Position numbers and translations under genes: made by a program. 64,000 bases of DNA from Beta vulgaris subsp. vulgaris (taxonomy: Eukaryota; Streptophyta; Magnoliopsida; Caryophyllales; Amaranthaceae): NCBI RefSeq assembly GCF_026745355.1, contig NC_079204.1, forward strand, positions 379,501 through 443,500, written 5' to 3'. Numbering within the stretch: position 1 is the stretch's first letter; the number at the start of each line of letters is the position of its first letter. Shown piece by piece: positions 25,501 to 34,968 of this stretch. The notes beneath the pieces were generated by a model. The model was not told the origin of the DNA, did not search any database, and saw nothing but the letters and a program-made list of their open reading frames with translations.

Positions 25501-25958
25501 GACATACTTATCTCACACCCATTGCAACAGAATGCTTAGTATGCTATGATTCAATGATTGGCTTGTGTCTAAAATAAAATTTGACTAATTTTACACCTGT
25601 GCTATGTGTGGGTAGTAAGACTTCTATTAAGCGTCATTACTGAAAGAATTGCAAGTATTGTATTCCTAACTCTAGGATCTTGAGACAAAATTATAGTTCT
25701 ATATGTCTTATTTCACTGCAGTGAATAACTTTTGTTTTGGTGTTTCAACGGAACAGATGAGCATCGGAAGGAAATGGAAAGAGATTATTGATGTTACCGA
25801 CAAAATTAGTTACAGCTTCCATGTGAGTATATTTATTGGCCCACCGTCAATTTTATGTTTAATGCATCAATGAACCTCATACTGATCCCGTATTATTACT
25901 AATGAAACAGGACGATGCCAAAAAGGATAAATCTTCCAGAGGCAGATACAGTGTGTAA
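19599..25958 (+). CDS. EIF(ISO)4E: Translation initiation factor eIF(iso)4E (cap-binding)
   Basis: Five exons (19599-19792, 20492-20660, 20786-20911, 25757-25822, 25911-25958) join to 200 residues, the usual length. The variable N-terminus is followed by [11 protein letters not shown], the cap-stacking Trp47 in [29 protein letters not shown], Trp93-Glu94 in [35 protein letters not shown], and the C-terminal [20 protein letters not shown]. The protein binds the 7-methylguanosine mRNA cap and partners eIF(iso)4G in the plant-specific eIF(iso)4F complex; in other plants it is a known host factor for potyviruses. Intron 3 is 4845 bp, while introns 2 and 4 are 125 and 88 bp; the excess is repeat-bearing sequence. 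The AG acceptor at 25755-25756 places the in-frame ATG of exon 4 directly after the junction. A full-length LINE lies immediately upstream, head to head. Confidence 0.95.
19805..20230 (+). repeat. Tandem duplication of about 214 bp in eIF(iso)4E intron 1
   Basis: Two diverged copies follow each other with a period of 214 bases. Shared words include TTTGTGGGTCAAATTGGTGT (19820 and 20034), GTTATTTTGATATGGGTTTG and TTGTTTAGTTGGTGCTA. The copies differ by scattered substitutions and small indels. Confidence 0.85.
23469..23490 (-). repeat. 22-base T tract, possible poly(A) of a truncated minus-strand retroposon
   Basis: On the minus strand, sequence ending GAAATGAAGGATTTTGAC runs straight into 22 A residues, which looks like the 3' end of a retroposed transcript or a 5'-truncated LINE. 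No target duplication was found, so the call is tentative. Confidence 0.35.
24546..24815. mobile_element. Stowaway-like MITE, degenerate
   Basis: About 270 bp with opposed ends CTCCGTCCCGTCTTT and (reverse complement) CTCCTTTGACC, and an interior resembling common plant CTCC-ended MITEs (TTTGGCACAAA, AGTAGATAGTGGG and its partner CTAAGTAGATAGTAA). The right flank is TA; the left TA is displaced by a few bases. Confidence 0.45.
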
Positions 25959-27319
25959 GAACCTGTATCTCTCCTTGAGCAGTTTGCTATGAGGGTATTG
26001 GAAATTTGATACTCACTACAACACTTTACCCTTCTTCCGGCTGCTCAGCTTCAAATTTTGGTGGCTTGTCTGTTTTATCTCTTTATTTTGCACTGTTATC
26101 ATTACTTAAATTTTGGAAATGAGCTGCCTACTCAATCTTTGGTTTAGTCCATAAATATATATTTCTTGCGACTTGTGACCTCTTTTTTCCGTTGTTGATG
26201 AACTAATGCTTAATGCATATGTGATACATACAGAATTGGGTTTGTGCACTTTCAGAAAGTTTTTTGCTCTGAGGCTTATGTTACCCATGTAAGCTTAATA
26301 GTGTTACAAGTTGGATGAATGAAGCAACTTTTAAGACTTGTTTAACGTATGCTGTTTGTGTTCTGACCAATTTTGCGAATGCATCTTACGAAATGGAAGT
26401 TGAAATTATTGTCATCGAGACAACCCTCAAATTGTACTGAGTTTAGCTGTATTTATGCTACTAAGCGCTTGTCAAACCAATTGAGCTTGGTAGCAGAATT
26501 GAACTTTCTTTCTTGACCCTATACTCAAGGATAAAGATGTTCACTTAATCTCATAAAAGTGTGATTGACATTCTTCCTCGTACTAGTGTTGTCTTCGTTA
26601 TTTTTCCGTTAGCAAGGGTAAGAATGTTACTATTACGTAATTGTTATGTGGAGTTGTGTTAGATGAATAGTCTTACTCTTGAATCGAAAGCAACTTGTAA
26701 ACTACCATGTACGGAGCCGCGACCCAAATTCTTCCCTGATGGGATTCAATAGGTCTAGATGCAGCATATATGATAGTGGTACCTACTCAACGTACAATGA
26801 ATTATGTTCTTACGTTTGTGGAGCCATGAAGATATAGTGTACTGAGGAGATATTTGTTTGACAAATCTCACTCTGTGGCTGAGGTTTATTGTGTGAGATG
26901 TGGCTGCTGTCCCTCGCGGACGATATGGTTGGCAAATGGATTTACAGAAAGAAATGCTTATTCATTTTATGTGAGTGATTATTTAGAAGAAATTCAATCT
27001 CATGGTAGGAGATGATAATGCATATACTAACGAAAAACGATAATAATACTTGTATAAATTGCTATATTATCTCCAAAATTAGATCATTTTGACATAATAA
27101 CAAAACGAACTTATAATTCCTATGCCTAATGTGGGTTATTTTTTGCTTACTGACAATTCGCAATTGCAGTAGAAAAACAAACTATGGTAATGGTAATCTA
27201 CAAAATAACATCTATACCATGAAATGTATAAGGTTTTACACACAGGTCTTAGCATACTCACATGAGAGAATCTAAGTTTTGATAAACAAATTTTCATTAA
27301 AGTTTGTCACAATCTTGAA
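25959..27319. other. Intergenic, tail-to-tail between eIF(iso)4E and PGR5
   Basis: Contains the 3' UTRs of the two convergent genes. No other gene or repeat recognised. Confidence 0.5.
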
Positions 27320-27781
27320 TCATGCAAGAAATCCCAATTTTTCTCCATTCTTCTTTGCCAATCGAATTAATCCTTGTCTTTGCTTGGAATCTGCTCCTAT
27401 AGACTTACAAAACTCTGTGATCACCTACACAAATTCCATATAAATATAGGTAAAACAACACAAACTACAAGCAAATTTTGGTTTTTCAAAAGTTTGGTGT
27501 AAATTTACCTGTGAATGAAGAGCAATGGCTTTGCCTCTAAGTTGATTGAACCTCTTTTTGCCAACTATGTTCCTAGTCACAACCACAAGAGGAGCAAATA
27601 TACCTTTCCCTTCATTAACATTCTTCATCATTGGTTGAGCTCGTGTTGGCCGATTTGGGACCCGAGCTTGAACCGAGACCGATTTCATTAACATGTTGTA
27701 GTTCTCACCGGAGGCGAACGAAGATCCAAGACCAGGGTTTGTGAACCCGGATGTTGGGATCGAAGAAGTCGCCATAGCCAT
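27320..27781 (-). CDS. PGR5: PGR5, cyclic electron flow protein of chloroplasts
   Basis: Two exons on the minus strand (27509-27781 and 27320-27424) join in phase 0 at CAG|GTAAAT to 125 residues. The first about 50 residues are Ser/Thr/Gly-rich and look like a plastid transit peptide. The mature part is highly conserved: PMMKNVNEGKGIFAPLVVVT, GKKRFNQLRGKAIALHSQV, then ITEFCKSIGADSKQRQGLIR and KKNGEKLGFLA. PGR5 is a small stromal/thylakoid protein needed, with PGRL1, for antimycin A-sensitive cyclic electron flow around photosystem I and for the proton gradient that drives photoprotection. The conserved Cys in FCKSIG is present. An alternative in-frame ATG lies two codons downstream. Confidence 0.96.
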
Positions 27782-28727
27782 TACCTTAGACCAAGTTATG
27801 CTCTAACACAAAGGTTTATGTTGTGTTGTTCTCTTGAAAACTCTTTGTTTAGATTCTTTTGAAAACTTTGTGTTACTTTGGCTTTGGTTTTGTAGTCTTA
27901 AGAATGTGTGGTGTTTAGGTGTAAAAATAAGAGCCTTTAGTGTGGCTGTAAAGAAGATTGGTAACCACATATATTTTGGTGGTTTTGGTTTTTTCTCTTC
28001 AACACGTTTGTCATTGTATTGGTCCCCTTGTTGTTTGGAAGAAATCTGATTATAGTTTCTTAATGGCTCTCTACTTGATATGGGTCCTACTCCAAAAATC
28101 CTACTCGTTAATGAAAATGTAATAAAAATCAAATTTGTGATTCTATTCCTAGGTACGACTAGATTATTCTACATGTTGCTATGAAAATTAATTCAATTAT
28201 TACCTTGAAATACAATAATTGCAACACTAGAATTGATTTTATATCAGACATAATTTGCATTTTCGAATAAATTAGCTTATGATAATTTTATTACAAAGTT
28301 GTAAACATAAGTGGTTCCTAGTTTTTAATTTGCAGTATGTTTACATCCATAATGTTCGATATATAATTTTGATAATTAATATCTCTAATTTTTAATTACT
28401 TTTGACAAAGTTAAAAATTGATACTTTTAAATGCAATTGAGATCTAACAAGATTCAACATAATCATACATACTAGAGATGTTGAAATGAGCCGTGTCATC
28501 ATATATTAAACTGCTTAACATATAGAATACTTTTGACACGTGACACTTTTAATTTTATTACATGAGTTAAAAGGCTTGACATTAAACCAACTTGTTTAAG
28601 TGTTGAACTATATAACTCTTTAAATTTATATATTAAGGAAAATTTGATAATAATTATTATGTTATGTCCAATTTTGTTAAATTTTTATGTCTGGATGGTA
28701 AGTTTTCAAATTATCAACATCATTCTT
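27782..28727 (-). promoter_or_regulatory. Upstream region of PGR5
   Basis: Minus-strand leader and promoter. An ATATAT box lies at about 27969-27976, with an AACACGTTTG (ACGT-core) element and a CCAAT motif just upstream near 28000-28025. These are typical of light-regulated plant promoters but are short and could occur by chance. The rest is AT-rich. Confidence 0.35.
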
Positions 28728-28736
28728 TTAAAGATA

Positions 28737-28922
28737 GGAAAAAGCTAATTGCAGCCCTAAGGGCTGCATAGAAGAAGCTAAAAATGGAAAAAATAAGCAT
28801 TAACTGATCATTTATTACATAAATTAATGTAAATTTTTGTCATATATTTACAACTAAATTTCATTTAAAACAATGTATTTATGTCTTATATGCAGCCCTA
28901 AGGGTTGCATATAACATAACCC
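28737..28922 (-). mobile_element. Mutator-type MITE, copy B of the AGCCCT-palindrome family
   Basis: 186 bp bounded by a perfect 9-bp direct repeat TTAAAGATA (28728-28736 and 28923-28931). The ends are inverted repeats of roughly 38 bp, each with an internal palindrome (GCAGCCCTAAGGGCTGC on the left, GCAGCCCTAAGGGTTGC on the right). The interior aligns with copy A at 12757-12910 in the opposite orientation. Confidence 0.85.
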
Positions 28923-28931
28923 TTAAAGATA

Positions 28932-30083
28932 TTATCCTGAATTTGAATTATTTTGGATTACCCTAAAAATGGGAATCTATAAATTGATTTTTCTATATAT
29001 GATTTCGAGTTTTAACTTTCACATGGGATTAATTCCATCATTTAGTCAATTTTCCCTGCAGATTTGGTCGTTACGTTTCTCTTCAGAATTTTGAGGCTGA
29101 GCAAAGAAATTCTAAAGTTTATGACCTAAGAAAATTATGTTATACTTGCAATTTGATGTACTTTTCCTCTGTATGAACATCTGGTTGAAGGTCACCTACA
29201 TTTTGGTGGGATTTGTAAAAGCATCTGTTTGAACTTTGAACTCAACTATTCATAGTTCATACGTTTTCTACACATGGGTTCTCCGATCTCGTATAGTGGT
29301 AAGATAGATTTTCCACCCTAGCTTCTTCCTACATTTATTAGGTTAAGGGTTTGTTCTCTTCGACATAAAACAACTGAATTAAACTAAACTTATTGCAACT
29401 GAACTAAACTGAATTGAACTCAACTGAAATGAGCTAAATTATAACTAATAGAAATGATAGTTGGAGCTGAACTGAATTGAATTGAACTAATTGCAACTGA
29501 ACTGAACTGAAAATAAGTTGGGAAAACATGCCCTGAATCTGAATCTTGGTCAAAATTTCTGAACTCAAGTTGAGAATTAAACAAAAAGCTCAACTTAAAT
29601 TTTGATTTGAAGAAGCTCGATACTCAACTCGAGCTCAAATTTAAATGTGAGTGTAACAAGCCAAGGGAAATAACCTCAAGTTCGACTTTGGTTTGATCGA
29701 CTTGTTAGTGTTGCCACTTAATTAAGAATATACATTAAGCCCGAGGATGAGAAATTCAGCCTCAAGCAGCGGATGGGATGTCAATCTTGTTTCCAAGGAT
29801 GAGAAATGGTACATTTTCTAGTGCTTTGTCGAACCTTCAACTTCCATTCTTCTCTCTGCAAATCTCTCCGTCATTTGCGTCAACTAAGTAGGCATCTACC
29901 TACGATGTAATTCCCAAAGTAAACAAGACATACAAGCATTTAGGAAAGAGGACATTAATCGTAGGGGGGGAGGAGAAATCACTTAAGACTTTATGTCATG
30001 AAACAACAACGAGATGCTATCAGTATGATCACCTTTATGCAGATCTTAAGAATACACATTATAATGTTACTACTATAAGTCTA
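28932..30083. other. Intergenic, AT-rich
   Basis: Contains the Tourist-like element at 29347-29533 and, around 29555-29705, CTCAACTCGAGCTC-type degenerate repeats. No gene seen. Confidence 0.5.
29347..29533. mobile_element. Tourist-like MITE, second copy
   Basis: 187 bp with ends GGGTTTGTTCTCTTC and (reverse complement) GGGCATGTTTTCC, and an interior of AACTGAACT/GAATTGAACT words. It matches the 10435-10603 element in order (CATAAAACAA, AAATTATAACTAATA, ATTGCA, AAAATAAGTTGGGAA). Flanking trinucleotides TAA and TGA are an imperfect target duplication. Confidence 0.5.
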
Positions 30084-31830
30084 ATATACCCTTTCTCCAG
30101 TAGTTCTTCCAACCGGTATTTCAACTCATTTATTTCTGATGGAGCTTTTGCCTTTTGGTGTACGTGGCTTTGGAGATAGGTTCAGTTGCAAAAACTAGGT
30201 CGACAACAAACTCTACATCTCTCCTTGGAGGCATACCAATAATTTCTTTAAAAAAACATCTTGGAACTCTCTGATTATATGCACATTATCAGGTCTTAAT
30301 GGATCATCCTTAACCCTTCTCACACAACACATAAATAAAAACCATCATTTGTTTATATAGCTCATAAGTTGCAAGGCATTGATTACTTTAATCTAAAGTT
30401 CTCGAGGTATTCTTGTATATGATACCCTTTTTCCCAAAAGATCTCTCAGTTTCACATTTTGTGCATCACAATCTATCTTAGCCTTGTACTTACCAAGCCA
30501 ATCCATTCCTAAAATGACGTATAGATTTGATAAATTAAACTCTATTAGATCGGAAGGAAAGAAGCCCTCCCTATTTTCAATGAGACATTTAGAAATCTCT
30601 TAGAGCAATTAACAATATCCCCAGACGGAATAACTATAGGCATATAACTTGACTCGGACTCAACCAATGCTAGAGTTCTAACAGTTGTATGGGCAATAAA
30701 AGAAAACGGTGTTCCAGAATCAAACAATACTTTAACAGGAATAGAGTTGATAGAAAAAGTACTCGTGACAACAGCTCTACGAGCTTCCTCCTTGCTGACA
30801 GTCATCATATACAACTTTTCTTTGCCCTTATTATCGCTATTGTTGGTCACATGGTTCCCATTTGGTGCCTGATTATTGGTATTGGTTGGTGGTTTGGAGT
30901 AATTGGAGTTCCCTGACCCATTGTATGCATTTTTACGATTCCTATTCCCATTCCAGGCTTGTCTTCATACCTTTCTTTTGACCATTGGGGTTAACTTTAT
31001 TCTTTGAGTAGCACTCATATGCCCTATGTCCCAAATTCCCACAGTCACGACACTCCGCCTTATTACCCTCGCAATCTCTCCCAGGATGGTTGTTTGGGCA
31101 CTTCCTACACCTATACACACGCTCAGGTCTTCTGCGGTTGTTGGTGTTATGGTTGTGGTTATCGTTATTGTGGTGAGTGTTGTTGTTGTTGGGTCCCTTA
31201 CCGAAATTTCTTTAGGAGTTTTGGATGTTCAGGTTCCCATGGTGTTTCTTTTCAAATCTTTGAACCTCGGGGTTTGGATTCTCGTTTCGTTTCTCACCTT
31301 GTTTACCTTCTTTCTCTTGTTTTCTTATGGCATATAAATGGGCACCTTTGCCAAAAATATGGTTTAAAGAGGTGAAAGTATCTCCCACAGTCTCCCTTGC
31401 AGGTCAACAATGAGCCATAATTCAAAACGTGAGGCCTTAGCTTCCTTAGTAGGGGTAATTTCAGGAGAAAATCTCATCAATTTAATGAATTTGCGGTAAT
31501 ATTATTCCTGAACAGACATGCTCCCTTGCTCTAGCATCATAAACTCTTGAGCTTTCTCCTTTTTGAGGTATGGTGGATAGTATATATCCCTTAGGCTTTC
31601 TTGAAAGCTTCCCACCCAAAGCCAGGTTATTTCAAAAGGTTGTCCTTAGCTTGAGTCTACAAAAAGTGGGCATCCCCTGTAGGTAATAGCTTGCTAAAGA
31701 CACAATCTTGTCATATGGACAAGTGAGGATAAAGAAAAGCTTATGATAATACATAATCCTAATCTAACTCGGAAAGAAAGTATAGGATTCAGTTGTACAA
31801 ATTATAACCCAAAAAGAAAGCAACGACCAC
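30084..31830 (-). pseudogene. Decayed Ty3/gypsy retrotransposon fragment (gag, protease, start of RT)
   Basis: Reading the minus strand from about 31.8 kb: a gag segment (KFIKLMRFSPEITPTKEAKA, near 31400-31510); a CCHC zinc knuckle CX2CX4HX4C at about 31012-31055; a retropepsin-like open stretch at 30545-30850 keeping the DSG active-site triplet (VLFDSGTPFSFIA); and near 30084-30256 the lead-in to reverse transcriptase (GMPPRRDVEFVVDLV, TEPISKATYTKR). Stops and frameshifts separate these parts. No RT core, integrase or LTR was found. It is a dead fragment. Confidence 0.8.
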
Positions 31831-32556
31831 TAATAATATTGTGGAGGTTGTGTCGAAGAAGGAGTCTTATTCAGGTGTTTGGCGATTTGCAGGGATAGTG
31901 GGAGATATTGGAGATGGTTACACAGTCAGTTATTATTGGCTGCGAGGCGTAGCTAAAGACAGTTAGAAAGGATTTAGGAGTATTTTTTTAAATCTATCTA
32001 TCTATTTAGAAGTTTTTATCTAAACATATTTATAAGTACTCCTAATTCTATCATAACAACAATCTTGACAAGGTTCAAGCTGAAGCAGTGAGGCCTTGTC
32101 CACGAGCAGCAATTGGGGGTTTTAAGCAGTGGCGGATCTTAAGTAACTATCTAACAGGGGTCGAGTTGATAAATTAAAAGTTTTAGTGTAAAATTTTAGA
32201 TGATGAATAAAAACACTAACACACACCAATATATAAATATACTATTATTAATGGCTACAAAGAGCTTGTAGCTAATGTAATAAATCAAAATCTCAAAGGT
32301 GCAGCTTTTAAGAAATTGTTTCCATTTATTTGTTTGACCATTATGAAATGTTCATTAATTAGCAACTAAATTAATTACTCCAGTAAAAAAGATTACCAAA
32401 TTTATGATTGTTAGGAATGAGTTTGAGGAAATAAGTAGTACTATTATAGTCAAATAAAAAAAGTTTTTAAGAGAGGAGAAGAATAAAATATAGTATAATC
32501 AATGAAAAAGATTTTTCTAAATTAGGGAAATTGATACAAGCCAAAGATAAAGGCCC

Positions 32557-32760
32557 TGTTTGGCAAACAGAGTTTAGAGTTTAGCTTTTAGAGTTTAGAG
32601 TTTGCTGTTAGAGTTTTAACTTTTTATTCAGAGGATTTGACTGCGGATTTGACTGCTGTTTATATAAATGTGTTTGATAACACTTAGCTGTTTGATAAAA
32701 ACAGATAAATATTTTTATGATGTGAATGACAAAAATACCCTTACTAAATATATAAACTAT
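32557..32760 (+). mobile_element. hAT-like MITE fragment, copy 1
   Basis: Begins GGCCCTGTTTGGCAAACAGAG and continues with repeated GTTTAGAGTTTAG words and AATGTGTTTGATAA. The same order of words occurs at 54953 onward. No terminal duplication was identified. Confidence 0.4.
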
Positions 32761-32907
32761 GCTATGATTTCCCCTAATTAAAACTAATTTAGACTATTAA
32801 TCTAACCCATATAACTCACTCCCCACCCGCCACACCACCTCATTCTATTTTTCACCCACTCAGCCACACTCTCTCCTCACTCCTCCAATCACTATTCTCT
32901 TTCTCAC

Positions 32908-33005
32908 GATCAAGGCACACAAATGATCAAGGCCATACAACCAAGATCAAGTCTACACAATCTCGATCAAGGCCACGCAATCACCATCAAGGCCACACAA
33001 CATCT
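32908..33005 (+). repeat. Minisatellite, about five units of 20 bp
   Basis: Diverged tandem units on the theme GATCAAGGCCACACAATC. Unit length varies between 19 and 21 bases. Confidence 0.75.
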
Positions 33006-33090
33006 TCATCCTATTATCTCTCCTCCATCATTTTGGTAATTCGGGTTGTGGGTCTTCGATTTTGGGTGGTTTGAGTTGTAAGTTTTCGGT

Positions 33091-33173
33091 TTTCTTAGAC
33101 TATAGAGTCCAAATCTATTATAAATATAAATTAGCATGATTAACTATTTTCTTAGACTATAGAGTCCAAATCT
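33091..33173 (+). repeat. Exact 26-bp direct repeat
   Basis: The 26 bases beginning TTTCTTAGACTATAGAGTCC occur at 33091-33116 and again at 33148-33173, a period of 57 bases. Confidence 0.85.
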
Positions 33174-34098
33174 TATAACATACCCTTCTTTCTAGTTACA
33201 CTTGCGAACGTTAAATTTTTACAATCTCCAACTTTGACTTACACGATTAATTAAGGTGTCAAAGTATATTAAAAAAGACTTGTCGTGAATAATAAGTTAC
33301 CCAACTTGCAAATTATTCGAGTTTGGCCCAAAAAATTTATGAGCAGCATCACTAAGCTTGAACGAGTAAAAGATATTGGCAATACAAGCAATAAGCTCTA
33401 ATTATACCTAAATAAGTACATGCATCCAAGTGCACGTAGTGCATGGTGCAGCCTTTTCTAAACTACGTTGTTTTATCATTTTTAGAGTATAATTTTTAAA
33501 AATTATTGTTATTTGCTTCCTTAAATTTTGCAACTAAAGATTTCTTTTTCAAATTTAAATTTAAAAGGTATATCTTCTTTTACCTTAAGTGTAGATGTTC
33601 ATCTAATATATGTTCTTTTCATTGTAACCTTTGTTCTTTTATAAATATAAATTTACACGTTCTTTAATTTTAAATCGTGTGTTTTTTTTCAAAGTAAAAA
33701 AAATATTGAAAAAAGTTCATGTTCTTTTATATAAATTGTATATTCTTTTTAGTGCATAATGAGCATTGTGCACCCTAGTGTACAATCCACGCTTTACGAT
33801 TATATTATAATCATCTTGTTCTTTTGGACCTTTAGTTTTTTAACTAGGTCATTATTCCTTGCAAATTAAGTAAAATTCATATGCTTCTCTTTGTTTAGTC
33901 AAACACCCCCAATTCTCAGCAATCTGACACGATCAAGTATCAACCTCGATCATATCAAACCGTCTGCAAGACTGCAACCATGAATGCTCTCTTGTTATTC
34001 TGCTCTAATTCTTAAAAACAGATCCAAAAAACAAAACAATCCCAAAATTTCAATCAAAAATTTCCAGGATACATACATAGAATAAACAGATTGCCATC

Positions 34099-34968
34099 AT
34101 GGGATCACTAGCAACCCATTTTTCGACGTTTTTGTTCTTCTCCCCACTTGGTTTACGTCGCTTATATTCATCTTTCTCTCTCTTCCTCAAAGACCCATCT
34201 CATTATCGCTCAAAACCCTGGTTTTTTATGGACCCAAAATGGAAAAACTTTGACCTTTATGCCCTTTTAATTACCTTACCTATTGCTGTATTATCAGATT
34301 TCTTTATTTTTCTCTCATTTTCAGGCCACCCCACTTACAGATTTACCTTCCTTCAATATGGGGCAGTAATTTTCCTTTTCTGGGTACTTTTAATTCTCAT
34401 TAATTTGAGAGAAAATTATGATCTTTTTGCTATTAATGAGTGTTTTTTGTTTGTTTTATCTGGGGTTTTCTTTCTTGTTGAGTATTTCATTGTTGGAAAT
34501 GGTGGTTTTACTGGTGTTAGCAGTAATGTGTATGGTTTACTTGGTAATGTAACCCTTGTTTGTGCGTTTTGTTGCTTGTATTTGTCAATTAAGCCTACTT
34601 CATTTTTGGCTGATTTTGTTTTGTCAAGTGGGATGGTTTTTAAAGGTACTTGGGTGTTGCAAGCTGGGTTGAATTTGTATACTTCTACATTTGGGTTGAA
34701 AGGTTGTCAGGAGATTTCGTTGTCGCTGAATCAAGAGAATGTTGATGTTAAATGTGATCTTAATGAGGATAGTTTGAGGGGTATTGCATTGATGAAGTTG
34801 TTGTTTGTGTGGCATGCCATTGTGGTTACTATCTCTTGTTTCGGGTTGTTCGGGTTGTTGTCGTGTAAGGAGAATTTGAGATGTGGCGAAGGCAGTGGAC
34901 CGTTGTTGGCGAAAATTGAGTCTCATAGTATGCTAATGCAGCAGCTTCCTGATCTTGAGCTGGAGTAG
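34099..34968 (+). CDS. DUF716 / TMEM45-like multi-pass membrane protein
   Basis: A single uninterrupted exon of 289 residues from ATG at 34099. Six or seven hydrophobic stretches suggest a multi-pass membrane protein: about 52-73 (DLYALLITLPIAVLSDFFIF), 83-103, 113-132 (FVLSGVFFLVEYFIVGN), 145-164, 172-193 and 230-255 (LFVWHAIVVTISCFGLFGLL). Arrangement and wording fit the plant DUF716 (TMEM45) family, typically intronless and 270-300 residues long. Family members are membrane proteins of poorly defined function, linked in some plants to responses to pathogens. The tail from about 260 is hydrophilic. No damage is seen. Confidence 0.85.
   Translation: MGSLATHFSTFLFFSPLGLRRLYSSFSLFLKDPSHYRSKPWFFMDPKWKNFDLYALLITLPIAVLSDFFIFLSFSGHPTYRFTFLQYGAVIFLFWVLLILINLRENYDLFAINECFLFVLSGVFFLVEYFIVGNGGFTGVSSNVYGLLGNVTLVCAFCCLYLSIKPTSFLADFVLSSGMVFKGTWVLQAGLNLYTSTFGLKGCQEISLSLNQENVDVKCDLNEDSLRGIALMKLLFVWHAIVVTISCFGLFGLLSCKENLRCGEGSGPLLAKIESHSMLMQQLPDLELE

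Larger units (their letters stand above)
20912..25756 (+). other. Oversized intron 3 of eIF(iso)4E
   Basis: 4845 bp between the donor CAG|GTTTGT and the acceptor AACAG|ATG. It contains a 22-T tract at 23469-23490, a Stowaway-like sequence near 24546-24815, and long unique-looking AT-rich sequence. Short reading frames (for example around 22679-22927) show no domain. Some of the sequence around 21900-22350 may be old transposon coding sequence, but no motif proves it. Confidence 0.6.
31831..34098. other. Intergenic upstream of the DUF716 gene
   Basis: AT-rich sequence with a hAT-like fragment (32557-32760), a short minisatellite (32908-33005) and a 26-bp direct repeat (33091-33116 and 33148-33173). 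The promoter of the next gene must lie in its right part; no clear element was assigned. Confidence 0.45.

Noticed and set aside
29350..29530. Closely spaced AACTGAACT repeats considered as a CRISPR-like array
   Set aside because: Units are short, irregular and without unique spacers of constant length; the block is the interior of a MITE in a plant genome.
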